Positions 11,562 to 22,614 of a stretch of DNA of 64,000 bases are shown here, piece by piece; the stretch's first letter is position 1; each line of letters starts with the position of its first letter. A program made the position numbers and the translations under genes. The notes under the pieces were generated by a model, which worked only from the letters and a program-made list of their open reading frames with translations, ran no database searches and was not told where the DNA came from. Location of the stretch: contig NC_044917.1 in NCBI RefSeq assembly GCF_003576645.1, forward strand, positions 16,724,838-16,788,837, read 5' to 3'. This DNA is from Ipomoea triloba (taxonomy: Eukaryota > Streptophyta > Magnoliopsida > Solanales > Convolvulaceae).

Positions 11562-12895
11562 TGATAAGCCTCCGAGATACCCTTAAATCAAGTGCATATT
11601 AGGGTGTTTTATCACGTTTATAGCATCCTTACACGATGAATTATGCTCATAAATGCTTGAAAATCACTAACCAACACACAAAAGCTACTTTTAGCCTAAA
11701 AGAGGTGAAACAGGAGCCCCGGGAGCAAATAGGAGCAAAAGTTGAGCTTAAAGAACGAACCAGGCAAGATCGGAGCCCCGGAGGACCCAAGTGGATGGCC
11801 ACACGCATGTGAGCATGCGTGGAAATAATCTAGTAGCCTCCCACGCACACTCGCACGCGTGTGAGCATGCGTGGAGACTGCATTGCGCGAAAATTGTTAG
11901 GGTTGCTTTTTTGGAGACTATTTAAACCCCTTTGATAGATTTTCAGAGGAGGTTCCCAGAAATTTAGTTTCCCTTTCCTTAGTTTTTCCTTTGGAGAACT
12001 TTTTCCATTTTCTTAGATTTTCATTTCTTAGTTTAGGTAAATCTCCATTGTATCAAGACAACAAGCTTGGATTAAAGGATTACTCCACTCTAGGTGATCT
12101 CTATTTCATTTCTATTCTATTTTGTTATCTTGTTCTTGGATTAAATTTGCTTTTGTCTTGAATTTCATATCATGAGTGGCTAGTTTAATCTAGGGATTTG
12201 GATTGTGTGATTGTATGATGCTAGTGTGATGATCTTATCTCTATTTTGGATCAAAATGCTTAGATTGTTGGATTATCTATTCTTGTCTATTGATTGTTGT
12301 TTTGATGAGATCTTGTTTGGATTTGGCCAATCTAGATGAGAGATTGAGCTCTTGACTCTTTCATGTCTTTGATTAAAGTTTAGGATTTGAAGCTTGACAC
12401 AACCATAGTTCATATGGACTTCTTAAGAATAGTAGGATAGTGTGTAGCTTAAGTGTTTGATAAAATTCCTCTTAGAGCTTTGGATGTTTGAATGCATTCC
12501 TAAGTCAAAGAAGCCTTATGACACAAATGTGGAAAATGACTAAGACAACACACTCTTAAATAGCCAACATCCTTGCATTATCTATCCATTACCTTAGTCA
12601 CACCACAATGCAACATACATGAACACTATCCAATCCCTACCCCTTTTACATATTTGCAAACTCTCTTACTTTACTACTTTCTTGCACTCAAACCAAACCT
12701 TATGAACTCCTTTCACTCACGATCCACCATTCACCACACTCGAATCCCTTGCATGACTCAATCAAGTAAGCTCCCGAACATTTGACACACCTCCACGTCC
12801 CTCCTTCGAGACCGACACTCGGGGAGTCACTGACTTTCCGTTTTAACACAAATATCTTTTGACATCTCAACCCTACACAAAACTGCAAGCTGTCA
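11562..12895 (+). repeat. Complete 3' LTR (1,334 bp)
   Basis: Starts TGATAAGCC and ends AAGCTGTCA, in the TG...CA form. The start is set by the polypurine-like tract immediately before it. The end is set by alignment with the 5' LTR/PBS junction at 661. It carries GC-rich palindromes at 11,800-11,822 and 11,852-11,874 and a TATA-like TATTTAAA at 11,919-11,926, so the U3/R boundary lies near 11,950. Confidence 0.85.
11919..11926 (+). promoter_or_regulatory. Probable LTR TATA box with upstream palindromes
   Basis: TATTTAAACCCC lies 45 bp downstream of the second of two palindromic GC-rich blocks (CACACGCATGTG..GCATGCGTGG and CACGCGTGTG..GCATGCGTGG). The spacing fits an RNA polymerase II core promoter in the U3 part of the LTR. 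Confidence 0.55.
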
Positions 12896-13719
12896 CTTTA
12901 CCTAGCTGATCTTGGCGAGGAGGACTATCACACTGGGTTCTTGGGCATGCAGAACAACATTTATCTGATCCTTTTGAAAAGGGACCCTACCTCGCAACCA
13001 TGCTACCCTCGCACATCAAAAGGGGACCGAAGAAAATGACAGGGTCACTTCGGAGGGCACAAGTGCAGAGCATATTCTGATTGACCGCATATACCTAGAC
13101 ACTGCTACCAATCTAACTGCTCTGGCAGGGATGGATCGCCGACTAGTTCCTACCATCTCGTCGGTGATTGAAGAGGAACTTAATCAAGATAGCAGTCTGC
13201 AACATCACTGTCATCGTCATGGGATCGTCAACGAAACTCTCCCTATTGGCCCAACGGATGGAGAGTCAGCTAGAGTCCTTCAATAGAACGTTTGATTCTC
13301 GATTTCCCACATATCTCGCCTTTTTGCTTTCCTACTCTATTGTAATAGAAGTAGGAATTTTATTTTGAACAATGAACTACTTGTTTTTCGACTCTCTTTG
13401 TTTTGCCTTTGACCTGTTTATTATTTTTCCTGTAAAAAGTGTTAAGTCTAACAAAACATAATACCATCCGAGTGACTCACGACTATTCATGCGGTTAATC
13501 TCCTAACTCAAATAATTAATCATAGGCCCAAGACAATCGACTGGCTATTGCCTCAACCTTTTTATTGTTTCAAACAGTTTGGTTAAGACTCGACCGAGTC
13601 CCTCGATCTTGAGGAAAACTAATTAATCAGTGCTAAGTATTCACTTACTTCATTCTCTCGTGATGGGTCTGTTTCCTTATATATTCCATCTATTTTTCCT
13701 TAAGTAATCATAGATGACT
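12896..13719. other. Flank of the Athila-type element; nothing recognised
   Basis: Composition changes abruptly at the LTR end. Short open stretches exist (for example 13,168-13,368) but match nothing I recognise. By position it could be the 3' untranslated region or LTR remnant of the minus-strand Tat-type element whose integrase lies at 14.3-15.2 kb. Confidence 0.35.
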
Positions 13720-14110
13720 CTTAGTAATCATGCAGTTAGACTGCCTCACTTAGTATCTAGTTAAGTATCAAAGTTCTTTAACCAGTCCCCAGTTCTTGCA
13801 GTTCGACTGCCCCACTCACTCATTCGTAAGTGATCACATATCACTTTTAGGATCAGGTTAAGTATCACAGATCCTTAACCAGTCTCCGGTTCTTGTAGTC
13901 CAACTACCTCACTCACTCAGTCATAAGCGATCATAGATCACTTTTAGGATCAGGTTAAGTATCACAAATCCTTAACTAGTTCCCGGTTCTTACAGTTTGA
14001 CTGCCTCACTCACTCAGCCGTAACCAATCACATATCACTTTCACGATCAGGTTAAGTATCACAGATCCTTAACCAGTCCCCAGCTCTTGCAGTTTTACTA
14101 CCTCATTTGC
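13720..14110 (-). repeat. 97-bp tandem repeat, about four copies
   Basis: The anchor TTAAGTATCA recurs at 13,761, 13,858, 13,955 and 14,052, exactly 97 bp apart. Copies differ by scattered substitutions. On the minus strand the array lies just downstream of the integrase reading frame, the position where Tat-lineage elements (for example Ogre) are known to carry short tandem repeats in the 3' untranslated region. Confidence 0.85.
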
Positions 14111-14269
14111 TCTAACCAATTAGAAAGGTTGGTTAGACCAATACTTAATCAATATGTACTCAAAAGTATTTCATTCAACTCAAAGACGGGATACAAAACT
14201 AACCATTACAGGTAACTACTAGTAGAACTTTCTCAAATATAAAGCATCCCATGTTCGCTCAATCAATTA

Positions 14270-15650
14270 GCCCTCCAATGTCTCCAATTTATATGTGTAT
14301 GGACCCTCCCACTTAATAGCGAACTTTCCTCCTTGAGTCGGCTGACTCACCTCTCTATTTCTCAAAACCAGGTCTCCAACTTGGAACTACTTCACCTTCA
14401 CACGCTTATCTTGATAAGGTTTTACCGATTATTGATACTTAACCATTTGGCAATAGGCCCCATCCCTCTTTTTCTAAAGGAAGTTCTTCTCAACTTGCAG
14501 ACTCTCTTCATTCTCAGCATTATCATATTGCAGGGCTCTCCGAGTCGGCTTAGTTATTTCCATTGGAATTTTTGCCTCAAACCCATAAGTTAAGGAAAAT
14601 GGGGTTTCTCTAGTCGCTCGGTGTGGTGTTGTGCGATAAGCCCGCAATACTCGATCTAATTCTTCAACCCAAGTTCCACCAGGTCACTCAACTTCCTTCT
14701 GAACCCATCTATGATGGTCTAATTGACATTCTCTACTTGATCGTTGGCCTGGGGATAAGAAATAGATACCTTGGTATGTCGTATGTCGTATTGCTAACAG
14801 AACTCTGCGAAAGGCTGGCAATCGAGCTGTCGGCCATTATCACTGACTAGATGTTCAGGTAGCCCGAATCGACAGATCACCTTTTTTCAAAGGAACCTTT
14901 GACATTGGAATTCAGTCATCGTCACTAGGACTCGACCTCTAGTCATTTTGTGAAGTAATTGACTACTACTATGCAAAAACGAAAACGCCTAGGTGCTTGA
15001 GGGAGTGGACCCAGATTGCCATTACTCCACTTAGCAAAAGGAATAGCCACAGTGATTGGCATATAAAACTAGGATGGTCGAGTGTTCTTCCTAGCAAAGG
15101 ATAGACAAACTACGCACTTGGCCACTCGGTCGATGCAATCTTTGACCATGGTTGGCCAATAATATCCTTGTAGTACTAGCTTTTAGGCCAAAATATGAGT
15201 ACCTTGATGTGCCGTAGAAACTCCACGGTGGGCTTCTTCCATAACACGAATAACCTCAGTGGCAAGAGGAATCTCAACAATGGTTCCCCGAATGACCTCT
15301 TGTACATTTGACAATCAATGAGCATATAAGCGAGCGCCCTCCTTCGAATTTTTGCCGCTTCAATAGGGTCATCTGGAAAGTCTCCACTTTCCTTAAATCT
15401 CCAGATATCCTCTGTCCAATAGATTTCCAAGTGTTCATTAGGATCCACCCATCGTCATTAACTTGCGCAGCCTGCTCGACTGACTCCTTCTCTATGCTAG
15501 GGCTCGGTATAACTTCCTTTTGCCAAATTCTAAAGAGGTGATTCGGTATTACTCCAAGGGTCACTTTGGACAAAATGTCCGCCTTAGTATTCTCAACTCT
15601 TGGCACATGTTCTAAATCAAACGCCTTAGTATTCTCAGCTCTTGGCACTG
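14270..15650 (-). pseudogene. pol: Tat-type Ty3/gypsy pol remnant: RNase H end and integrase
   Basis: Reading the minus strand from 15,650 down, the RNase H end appears (VPRAENTKADILSK-like, partly duplicated at 15,590-15,650). It is followed by a linker with GDFPDDPIEAAKIRRRALAY (about 15,300-15,390), then the integrase zinc region ending GYYWPTM (about 15,170). The integrase core has VSDNG (second catalytic Asp, about 14,850) and QANDQVEN (catalytic Glu, about 14,740), then [20 protein letters not shown] (about 14,590-14,650) and a decayed C-terminal domain. Several stops and frameshifts break it. The DDE-type integrase would insert element cDNA into the host genome, but this copy is dead. 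It belongs with the gag at 17.8-18.6 kb; an inserted LTR and a MITE lie between. Confidence 0.8.
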
Positions 15651-15740
15651 CTATTCTTGATTCTTAGAGTAAATAAGCAAGAAAAAAGTAAAATAAAAAT
15701 AAAATAAAAACTTGATCTCCTAAGAATTCACTAACATTAA

Positions 15741-15981
15741 GGGGTTGTTTGGTTGGATGTAATTAGGGTGTAGTTGTAATTCAACGAATTGTAATTCAAT
15801 GACAATTACAGTGTTTGGTTGGAGGGAATTGCAATTTCGCGGAATTGCAATTCCCTCAAAATGGTGAATTACAGTTCATGGGGTACCCCCCATGAATTGT
15901 AATTCGGTGGAGAGGAGGGGCATTAAAGACCATTTTGCCCCCCCTCCCAATCCTTTATTTTTTTGTTTTTTACTTTTTGAA

Positions 15982-16035
<54 letters not shown>

Positions 16036-16099
16036 GAAAGAATTATTATTATTTTTATTATTATTATTGAAAAAATTATTATTATTATTACTATTGTTG

Positions 16100-16178
<79 letters not shown>

Positions 16179-16362
16179 TACTACTACTACTACATAAGGG
16201 CATTTTAGTCATTATACTGCTTCTTACCTTTCAATTCCCTGTACCCATATTCCTGCATACCAAACACTGTAATTTCAATTCCTACATTATTCATTCAATT
16301 ACAATTCCACCGAATTACAATTCTTTTCCCCCTTAATTCCGTCCTCCCAACCAAACGCCCTA
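15741..16362 (-). mobile_element. Harbinger-like MITE, GTTTGGTTGG family, copy 1
   Basis: Terminal inverted sequences GGGGTTGTTTGGTTGG and, on the other strand, TAGGGCGTTTGGTTGGG are flanked by TAA on both sides (15,738-15,740 and 16,363-16,365), a 3-bp duplication as in PIF/Harbinger elements. Subterminal arms rich in GAATTGCAATTC and GAATTGTAATTC palindromes surround a long ATT microsatellite. It is non-coding. Copies 2-4 are at 37,192, 43,236 and 59,631. Confidence 0.75.
15985..16194. repeat. (ATT)n microsatellite inside the MITE
   Basis: About 210 bp of ATT/TAT triplets with a few interruptions, ending in ACT triplets. Any reading frame through it codes only homopolymeric Ile, Leu or Asn. 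Confidence 0.95.
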
Positions 16363-16408
16363 TAATGCTAGAAATAAAACAATCACACAATACAACCAAA
16401 TAAAAAAA

Positions 16409-16426
16409 TCCCCAGCAACGGTGCCA
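16409..16426 (-). other. Primer binding site of a minus-strand Athila-type element
   Basis: The minus strand reads TGGCACCGTTGCTGGGGA, close to the Athila tRNA-Asp-type site, four bases inside the LTR that starts at 16,431. This fixes the orientation of the neighbouring LTR. The internal region beyond it continues only to about 15,655 (with the MITE inserted) before the Tat pol remnant begins, so the element is truncated. Confidence 0.75.
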
Positions 16427-16430
16427 AAAA

Positions 16431-17753
16431 TGTGATGAAGTAAAAGTAGTGATAGTGAAAAGGGGTGAAAATGTCGTTCTGCTGAGGATTGAGACTATGG
16501 CACGTACTTGTGTGATATGTAAAATTCTAGGCACTAATGTTTTCGAATTCAAAAGGATCCAAGCAAAATATAATTGAGAATCGAAAGTAAACTAATATTT
16601 TTGAGTTTTTAATATAAAAGATGCAAATTAAATATGGATTAAGTATAAGATAAAAGAATAGGTCCAAATTAGGGGTATTACTTTCTTGATGCACTAACAA
16701 TCTCAGAATTAGGGGAAAAACAATTCACCAAGGGATATACGGCAATGCACATAAGAATTCAAGCCTAAGTTACGATAGTGAACAATAAACAAGAATTAGA
16801 GTATGATTGCCGCACTTCCATGATGTATCAATCCTAACCCTTGAAACACAAAAGCATTAAAAGCCCCAAATTACCCCTATTTTTATAGAAGGAAAATTGA
16901 GTTTGAAATTGGTTCATCTAACTTTCATTGAGATAAAAGCCTCTCCAAAACAAGGTAACAATTGCTACGCATCAATCACTAACAAGAAGAATTAATAATC
17001 CAATTCAAACATAAGAACCCTAGGGGAATGATTTATCCCCTTTATGCAATAATCACAAACCTAGCATCAAGAATAGCAATAAAATCCTAATCCAAACCCA
17101 AAAGTTAACTACTGACGCATCATAAGGGTAAACAAAGCAAAGCTAAAGAAACTCATCATCAACATTGCAAAGAAACTGAGAAGAAAGTAACTAAGGATTA
17201 AAGGAAACTTTACAATCGAAGAAGAAGAAATATTGGTAGCAATCCACTCCAATTCGCAATTCAAGCTTGAAATCAAAGTAATCTATGTAAAACTATACTA
17301 ATCTATGCTAGAGAAATCTAAAGAGAAGAGGAAAAAAAAAAGGGGGAAAACTAACTAGGATTCAGGATCCCCCAAAAGTGCAGAAAAACGCGACTTAAAT
17401 AAGAATCAGGACAGACCTCACGGCCGTGAGCCCTGGCTGTGAGGGGGTCGCAATTCGGGCTTTGGTTTCAGTGGCCTCACGGCCGTGTGGGTGAGCGTGT
17501 AGCTACTTCTTTCCTTGTTTCTTGCCCAGTTCGTGCTCCGCTGCTCCTAGCTTCCTTGGGTAGGTTCCTTAGCTTCTAAAATTGATCTAATAAGCTCCAA
17601 AATACTTCCTTTGCTACTTGTTGTGAACCATTTCACCTAAGAACACAAAACACATACACAAATGAGTCATAGATTCCCACTCAAGTTATAGATAGTTTGC
17701 ACCAAAAATAACCAAAATAAGGAGTAAATAAAGGTTCAGAATTAGAGATATCA
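16431..17753 (-). repeat. Athila-type LTR (5' LTR of a truncated minus-strand element)
   Basis: On the plus strand it runs TGTGATGAAG... to ...AGATATCA, so the minus strand begins TGATATCTC. The inner end is set by the adjacent primer site and the outer end by the switch to Tat gag sequence. A TATA-like CTTATTTAAGT (minus strand, 17,394-17,404) lies just downstream of CTCACGGCCGTGAG (17,417-17,430) and CACGGCCGTG (17,478-17,487). It splits the older Tat-type element. Confidence 0.7.
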
Positions 17754-17769
17754 CCTACCTGCCTTTCTG

Positions 17770-18560
17770 CTCAAGTTTATGCTTTTTGGAACTTGTTCCG
17801 GTTGTCTCACATTGTCTCTTCTATTTGACAACCTCCTCTCTATCAGCTTGTCAACTAGCCGTTTAGATGGCCTCGATGTACGTCTTTGGTCTGTCATTGT
17901 GGAGATCCATAAATAACTTTCCTACTCGAAAGGATTCCATAATGTAGGTGATGGCAATTATCTCATCTCACCCTTCTATTCCTTGTGCTTCCTTCTACCA
18001 TCTTGCCAAATAAGCCCTCAAGGTCTCCCCTTCATCTTGATGGACGGCAATCAAATGTGTGAGATTGTGATGTGACTTAACGTTCAAGGCGTAGTTGGTG
18101 AGAAACTGGTCAACCAAATCGTCAAAGTATTCGATCGACAGAGCCTGCAAGTCTAAAAACCACTTTTGAGCCAACCCGTTTAGAGTGGCAAGGAAGTCCT
18201 TAAAAATGAGCGATTCTTATGCCCCTAATACCTGCATTTTTGCTTGGTAGCTAACCAAATGTTCTCGCAGGTCTCCTGTCCCATCGTATGTCGCATGCTT
18301 AGGAAGTTTATTCTTAGTCGACGCCTTATAAGCCAATATTTCAAGCGTAAAGGGTGACGCTGCAAACAAAGCACGGGTCGAAGGCCTAGTCTTCCCTTCT
18401 ATTTGGTCTTTTAAATATTGAATTTCTCGAGCCAGACCATACATTCAGCTTTGTCGATATCTCGGCTTTATAGGTGACTCACACTGCTTTCAACGGCGAA
18501 TAATTCTTGTTGGGCTCTCTGTCGAGCGGCTTCCTCCTTCACTCTAGCCTACTTTTAGGC
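17770..18560 (-). pseudogene. gag: Tat-type Ty3/gypsy gag remnant
   Basis: The minus strand from 18,560 encodes an Ala/Arg/Glu-rich lead. It then reads SPFTLEILAYKASTKNKLPK and YDGTGDLREHLVSYQAKM (18,220-18,370), the hallmark of Tat-lineage gag (family form: PF-T-E-I ... P-S-Y-D-G-T-G-D-P-x-E-H). It continues after a frame break as FLATLNGLAQKWFLDLQALSI and an LTHLIAVHQDEGETLRAYLARW-like stretch (about 17,990-18,200), the conserved end of the gag core. Frame breaks and stops make it a pseudogene. Its protease and RT are missing; the next recognisable part, RNase H/integrase, lies beyond the inserted LTR at 15.65 kb. Confidence 0.78.
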
Positions 18561-18569
18561 TCTGGGTTA

Positions 18570-19929
18570 GCTTGGACCTTAGTTATTGCTCAACCTCAAC
18601 CCATCCCACAAGAACCTATGGAAGTAAGGATGTGGTGAGTGAGAACATAATCAATATCGTTGCCAAGATTACTTGTGAAGTCGGCGCTGCTGTTGCTACA
18701 ATTGAGAGTGGAGCCATGTTTGACGAACCAACCGCTCTAACCATTGATGTTGGTCTAAATTGGCTCAACAAATGGCCGATGATGAAATTCGGGAAGCCTT
18801 ATATGCTAGAGAAAATAGTGTTATATCTACAGATGAGGACATACTTGCAACACTGATTAGACTCACCTCATGGAAAAAATGGCGCATGTCAAACCTTGGT
18901 GTGATTGAAAAAGGTTTAAAACGCATGCGGCTTGAGGAAAATTTCTCCCTACAATAGTTGGGTACCTCCTCCATTCCTCTTGCCACAAACATCGATGAGA
19001 TTCATAGAGTTTATTTGCAAAAGTTTGCAGAAAGACATATGGAGAAAGACAAAGCCAAAGTAGTAGAAGATGAGGTACAAGTCCCTCCTTAAATCGAGAA
19101 AGAATTTATAAAGGAGATGAGGAAAACCCAAGCTTTCTCTTGGTATGAAGTAGAGTTTATTGACTCAAACCCTTAGCCTGGATCGAGCCATGTCATTTCA
19201 AGTCAACCGAGGAGGCTAGTTCGAGAAGTTGATGAAGCAAGTCGAGCCGTTGCTGATCAAGAAGTTATTGAAGCTGCTGACTGAGAAGTTGTTGCTCAAG
19301 CTAAAGTGCCAAATGTTCAATTGAATGATCAAGTTAAGGACGCAATGAATGGTGCAGGCCTTGTTCACTGAATAGTAGCAGACTTTTTAGCCCAAGTGGT
19401 TGAAACAACAGTTGAACCGAATAATCAATATGCACCTGCTCGAGATGTTGAAGGAACGAGGAGTGAAACTGCCCCACCGGCTAACATTTTGAGCAATTCT
19501 CCAACAACTCGAGAGGTTGAAGAATTGAGTGGTGAATTGCCTGGAGAGGTTGAGGTTCCAATAAGTTCCCCTCCATCATCAACCATTTGAGAGGTTGTGA
19601 AACAGAATGGTGAGGGTGACAGAACTACCTCTCGTGTACCTAAACAGCCTTCAATGCAGTTTGGAGATGAAGGTGTCATTCTAGAATCTAAGTCTAATAA
19701 CTCATCCAGCTCTGGTGGAAACCCAAAAGCACCAACTGGTATAAGTTTGGATACCTTGTTTTATGTGAACCTTAAACAAGTAAAATCTCTAGAAGCTTCT
19801 CATGTTCCGAGACCAACCTTTGTTGTTACTGTTGCTCAGTTCGTTGAATTCACTAAGGAGTAAAAGAAACTTATGCAAAGGGTACACAAGAAAGTGCGTA
19901 AATTAGCTAAAGAGACTGCCAAGACCTAA
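18570..19929 (+). pseudogene. Unrecognised degenerate coding region
   Basis: I do not recognise the family. Overlapping plus-strand frames between 18,572 and 19,925 are separated by single stops (near 18,957, 19,092, 19,282, 19,371, 19,588) and look like one decayed ORF of roughly 400 residues. An N-terminal part contains IREALYARENSVISTDEDIL and a Trp/Lys stretch; a middle part is Val/Ala/Glu-rich; a Ser/Pro-rich part has SNSPTTREVEELSGELPGEV; the end has VVTVAQFVEFTKE followed by a basic tail. No catalytic or zinc motif is visible. Low complexity and position among retroelements suggest an accessory or gag-like ORF of another element, but this is a guess. A similar-looking open stretch at 22,222-22,425 may belong with it. 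Confidence 0.35.
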
Positions 19930-20389
19930 TGACTGCGTTTTGCATGGGGTTGAGGAAAAAGTAAAGGTGTGAGTGTAAGTGGGGGTGGAATGGTTATTCC
20001 CAAGTTTTCTTCTCTAAGGATGGTAAATTGGAGTTGTGGAGATGTAGGTATATGCAGGGATCAATCTAAGGATGTTAACACAAGATTCAAGACAAGGCAT
20101 CGTTGTGTAAAATTCACAAGAGTAAAAGGAACAAGTATTCACAATTCAAAATACAATATGCAAAGAAGAGTGAATTGAATTGCTTAGCCATTGCAAGTAT
20201 GCTTCTAGTGCCCTTAAGGTATGATTTATGCGTGTGTTTACTAGTCTACTAGCAAGGTTTCCATAATATCGTTGCCATTCCGGTATTAAAGGCCTTGAAA
20301 TTTTACTAAACCCAATATTCTTTAATGACTGATTGACTTTCTGCCTAATATATACCTTGATTATCATTCACAAGCCCTAGATCATATAT
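19930..20389. other. Non-coding stretch, nothing recognised
   Basis: Short plus- and minus-strand open frames (up to about 70 codons) show no motif. A short GT-rich segment (AGTGTAAGTGGGGG) follows the degenerate ORF. Confidence 0.4.
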
Positions 20390-21240
20390 TGCTCAGATCA
20401 TGCATCAGTAAAGATAATAAAGTGTAAAATATAAAGGCATAAACTAAACGTGCACATATATTGGTTACCCAGTTCGATACAGCATGTATCTACGTCTGGG
20501 GAACGACCATTAGTGCGTCCAATCAACTATCTTCAACACCAAAAGTATAGAAGGTAAAAGACAGTACAATCTCACCCAAGTGACCCTTCACAAGGTATCT
20601 ACCCAACTGACAAAGGCTATAGTAGATTGCCGAGACTGGAGATCCGTGGGTTAGAAGTCCAAAGAAGTCCCCTTCTTGGAGAACCGCTTTGATTGAATCC
20701 GCCTCGTTGACTCACTCTACACTACACACAACTGCATGATATTTACGTACATAGTTTAAGCACCAATGATTGCCTTCTCAAGTTCTTCAACTTATATTTC
20801 CAAAACTCGTTTCTTGAGAAGATGAAATAGTCAGAGTAGATCTTTTTGTGCTTATTAAGATATGGTTATCTTTCAAGTCAGAACTCGTAGATGCGTTATC
20901 AATTATTAAAACACCTTTCTTCTTTTAAATAATACTTTGACTTAGGTAGACACTATAATCATTAACTTGAATATCCTTGTAGCTGATTGCCGGTATACCC
21001 TTTGAAGTGTCTAGATGATAGGCTTTCTTGTAATTACACCTCTTTTAATGTAACCACTCTGCCAGATCAGCGAAGATAAGTCAATGAAGTCCAATGGATA
21101 CTTTCCGGACGCTCTGGCGTACAGTTTGATCAATCAGGTCTTCACTCTTAATACTGACAGACTTTAAACTTAAAACCAACTAATTTGCCATAGTAAATCA
21201 GCCAATTATATTAGTGGAGTTTAGACTTAAAACACTAACA
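20390..21240 (-). repeat. LTR-like block, minus orientation
   Basis: On the minus strand it begins TGTTAGTGTTTTAAG (plus strand ends CACTAACA at 21,240), the TGTTA start common in copia-type LTRs. The opposite end is uncertain (near 20,390-20,410) and I could not find a matching target duplication. No ORF. Confidence 0.4.
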
Positions 21241-22234
21241 GGTCTCTCAAGGTTCAAGGGAGCACCCAAGTGTCACCCAATCCCTTTGAGTCATTTCATC
21301 GGACATGTTAGCTACGCCTTGTCCCGGACTATGTCCTCTCGGATCTAAGGCGGGGAAAGCAAATGGAAGAGAGTCTACCTATCCCTAGCAATCTCTTGCC
21401 TAGGGGAAAGGTTACTAAGACATCTCATGAATTGGGTCCTAATTCACAAGACACATTCAAATCATCGATTTCGAACAAGAAGACATAATAAACACAAGAT
21501 CACAAATCCAAATTAACAATGTAATTTCACACTAGCATTATGTAATGGCTTCACAATTTAATTGCTAAAAGGTAACTAGACACTCATGCTAGCCATAACA
21601 ACACAAAATGAAATGGAAGAAAGCATAAAATTGCAATTGAAAATATGAAAGATTACCAAAATTGAAGTCAATCTACAATGGAAGATCAAAAATCACCAAG
21701 GAATTTAGAGATTTGTCAAGTCTCTTGCAACCTAGGTTTCCTTCAATCTTGAGAGAGCTCTTGAGTAGAGAGAAGTACAATTGAAGTAGAAGTGTTACAA
21801 ATGAAGTTCAACCCTTAATTCCTAGTAAAAATAAGCTATTTATACTCAAATTTCTTGGAATCTCCAAAATTGCGTGCTGGTTCCCAATCACTTTCGTGAC
21901 CGAGAAACTTATCTTGCCCACTTTCTCGGCCACGATCGTGGTTTGACTTGTGGCGGACACTGTTTCTCCGTCACGACCCCAACGACGATCTTGACTGGGG
22001 TTTTGCCTTGTTTCTGCAATTGCACTCCTTCTTTGCTTCTCCAAATTAATGCCCAAATGCCTCCCTTTTAGCACAATAGTCCTTCAAATATCAAAAGTGT
22101 ACAAGTGATAGGGCTTGGTCACACATTAGCTCAATTCAAAGCATTTTAACCAAAAATTACCCACAAAGGACTTCACATGAGCAAAAAAAAAACCCAAATT
22201 GACCCCTAAAAGTAGGCATCTTTGGTACTTATCA
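21241..22234 (-). repeat. Athila-type LTR or LTR fragment, minus orientation
   Basis: The minus strand begins TGATAAGTACCAAAG, a start typical of Athila-type LTRs (plus strand ends CTTTGGTACTTATCA at 22,234). A TATA-like GAGTATAAATAGC (minus, 21,835-21,847) lies downstream of the palindrome CCACGATCGTGG (21,930-21,941). The other end is not defined and no target duplication was found. Confidence 0.5.
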
Positions 22235-22614
22235 AGACCAGAGCAATTCTGGTTAATGAAGCAGTAGCTACTCGAAAAGTTGTGTACTTGAACATTTGTC
22301 CAACTGAGCCATCATCTGATGTTGATCAAAGTTTAGAGATTCAGCCAAGGGTTGCTAGGACAAGGGTTAAGGATCCAGCAAAGGCAAACGAGTTAAGACA
22401 ACCATCACCCCGGGTGGTGATGTAGTTCTATTTGTTCCTTACCAGGAAGGAAGTGGGAAGATGTTTCAAGGCGAAAACCTTCCTATCTAGGCAAGGAAAT
22501 AGAGCTCCAGGAGAAAAGAAAATTATATAGCTGACCGCAACCGAGCCATTGAAGCTCAAAACAAGCTGAATGAAGCGAAAGACCGCGAGAAAAAAAAAAA
22601 AAAAAAAGGAGAAT
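22235..22614 (+). other. Short unrecognised open stretch and poly-A tract
   Basis: 22,222-22,425 is open for 67 codons (Val/Arg/Pro-rich) without motif, and an 18-base A run lies near 22,590. It may be the remainder of the unrecognised degenerate ORF at 18.6-19.9 kb, separated by the LTR-like insertions. Confidence 0.3.

Larger units (their letters stand above)
1..12895 (+). mobile_element. Non-autonomous Athila-type Ty3/gypsy LTR retrotransposon (left LTR truncated by window edge)
   Basis: The order is LTR, tRNA-Asp-type primer site, gag, protease, an Athila-ORF-like protein, a long 3' non-coding region and LTR, all on the plus strand. Bases 1-661 align with 12,233-12,895 inside the complete right LTR, so about 0.67 kb of the left LTR lies outside the window. 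No reverse transcriptase, RNase H or integrase motif is visible between protease (ends 3,440 or 7,288) and the second ORF (8,545), so the element needs a helper. The coordinates include a duplicated 3.85-kb stretch that is probably an assembly error; without it the element would be about 9.7 kb. The left target duplication is off-window; the five bases after the right LTR are CTTTA. Confidence 0.85.

Noticed and set aside
15892..16336. Long frames coding runs of Ile, Leu or Asn
   Set aside because: They are translations of the (ATT)n microsatellite inside a MITE.
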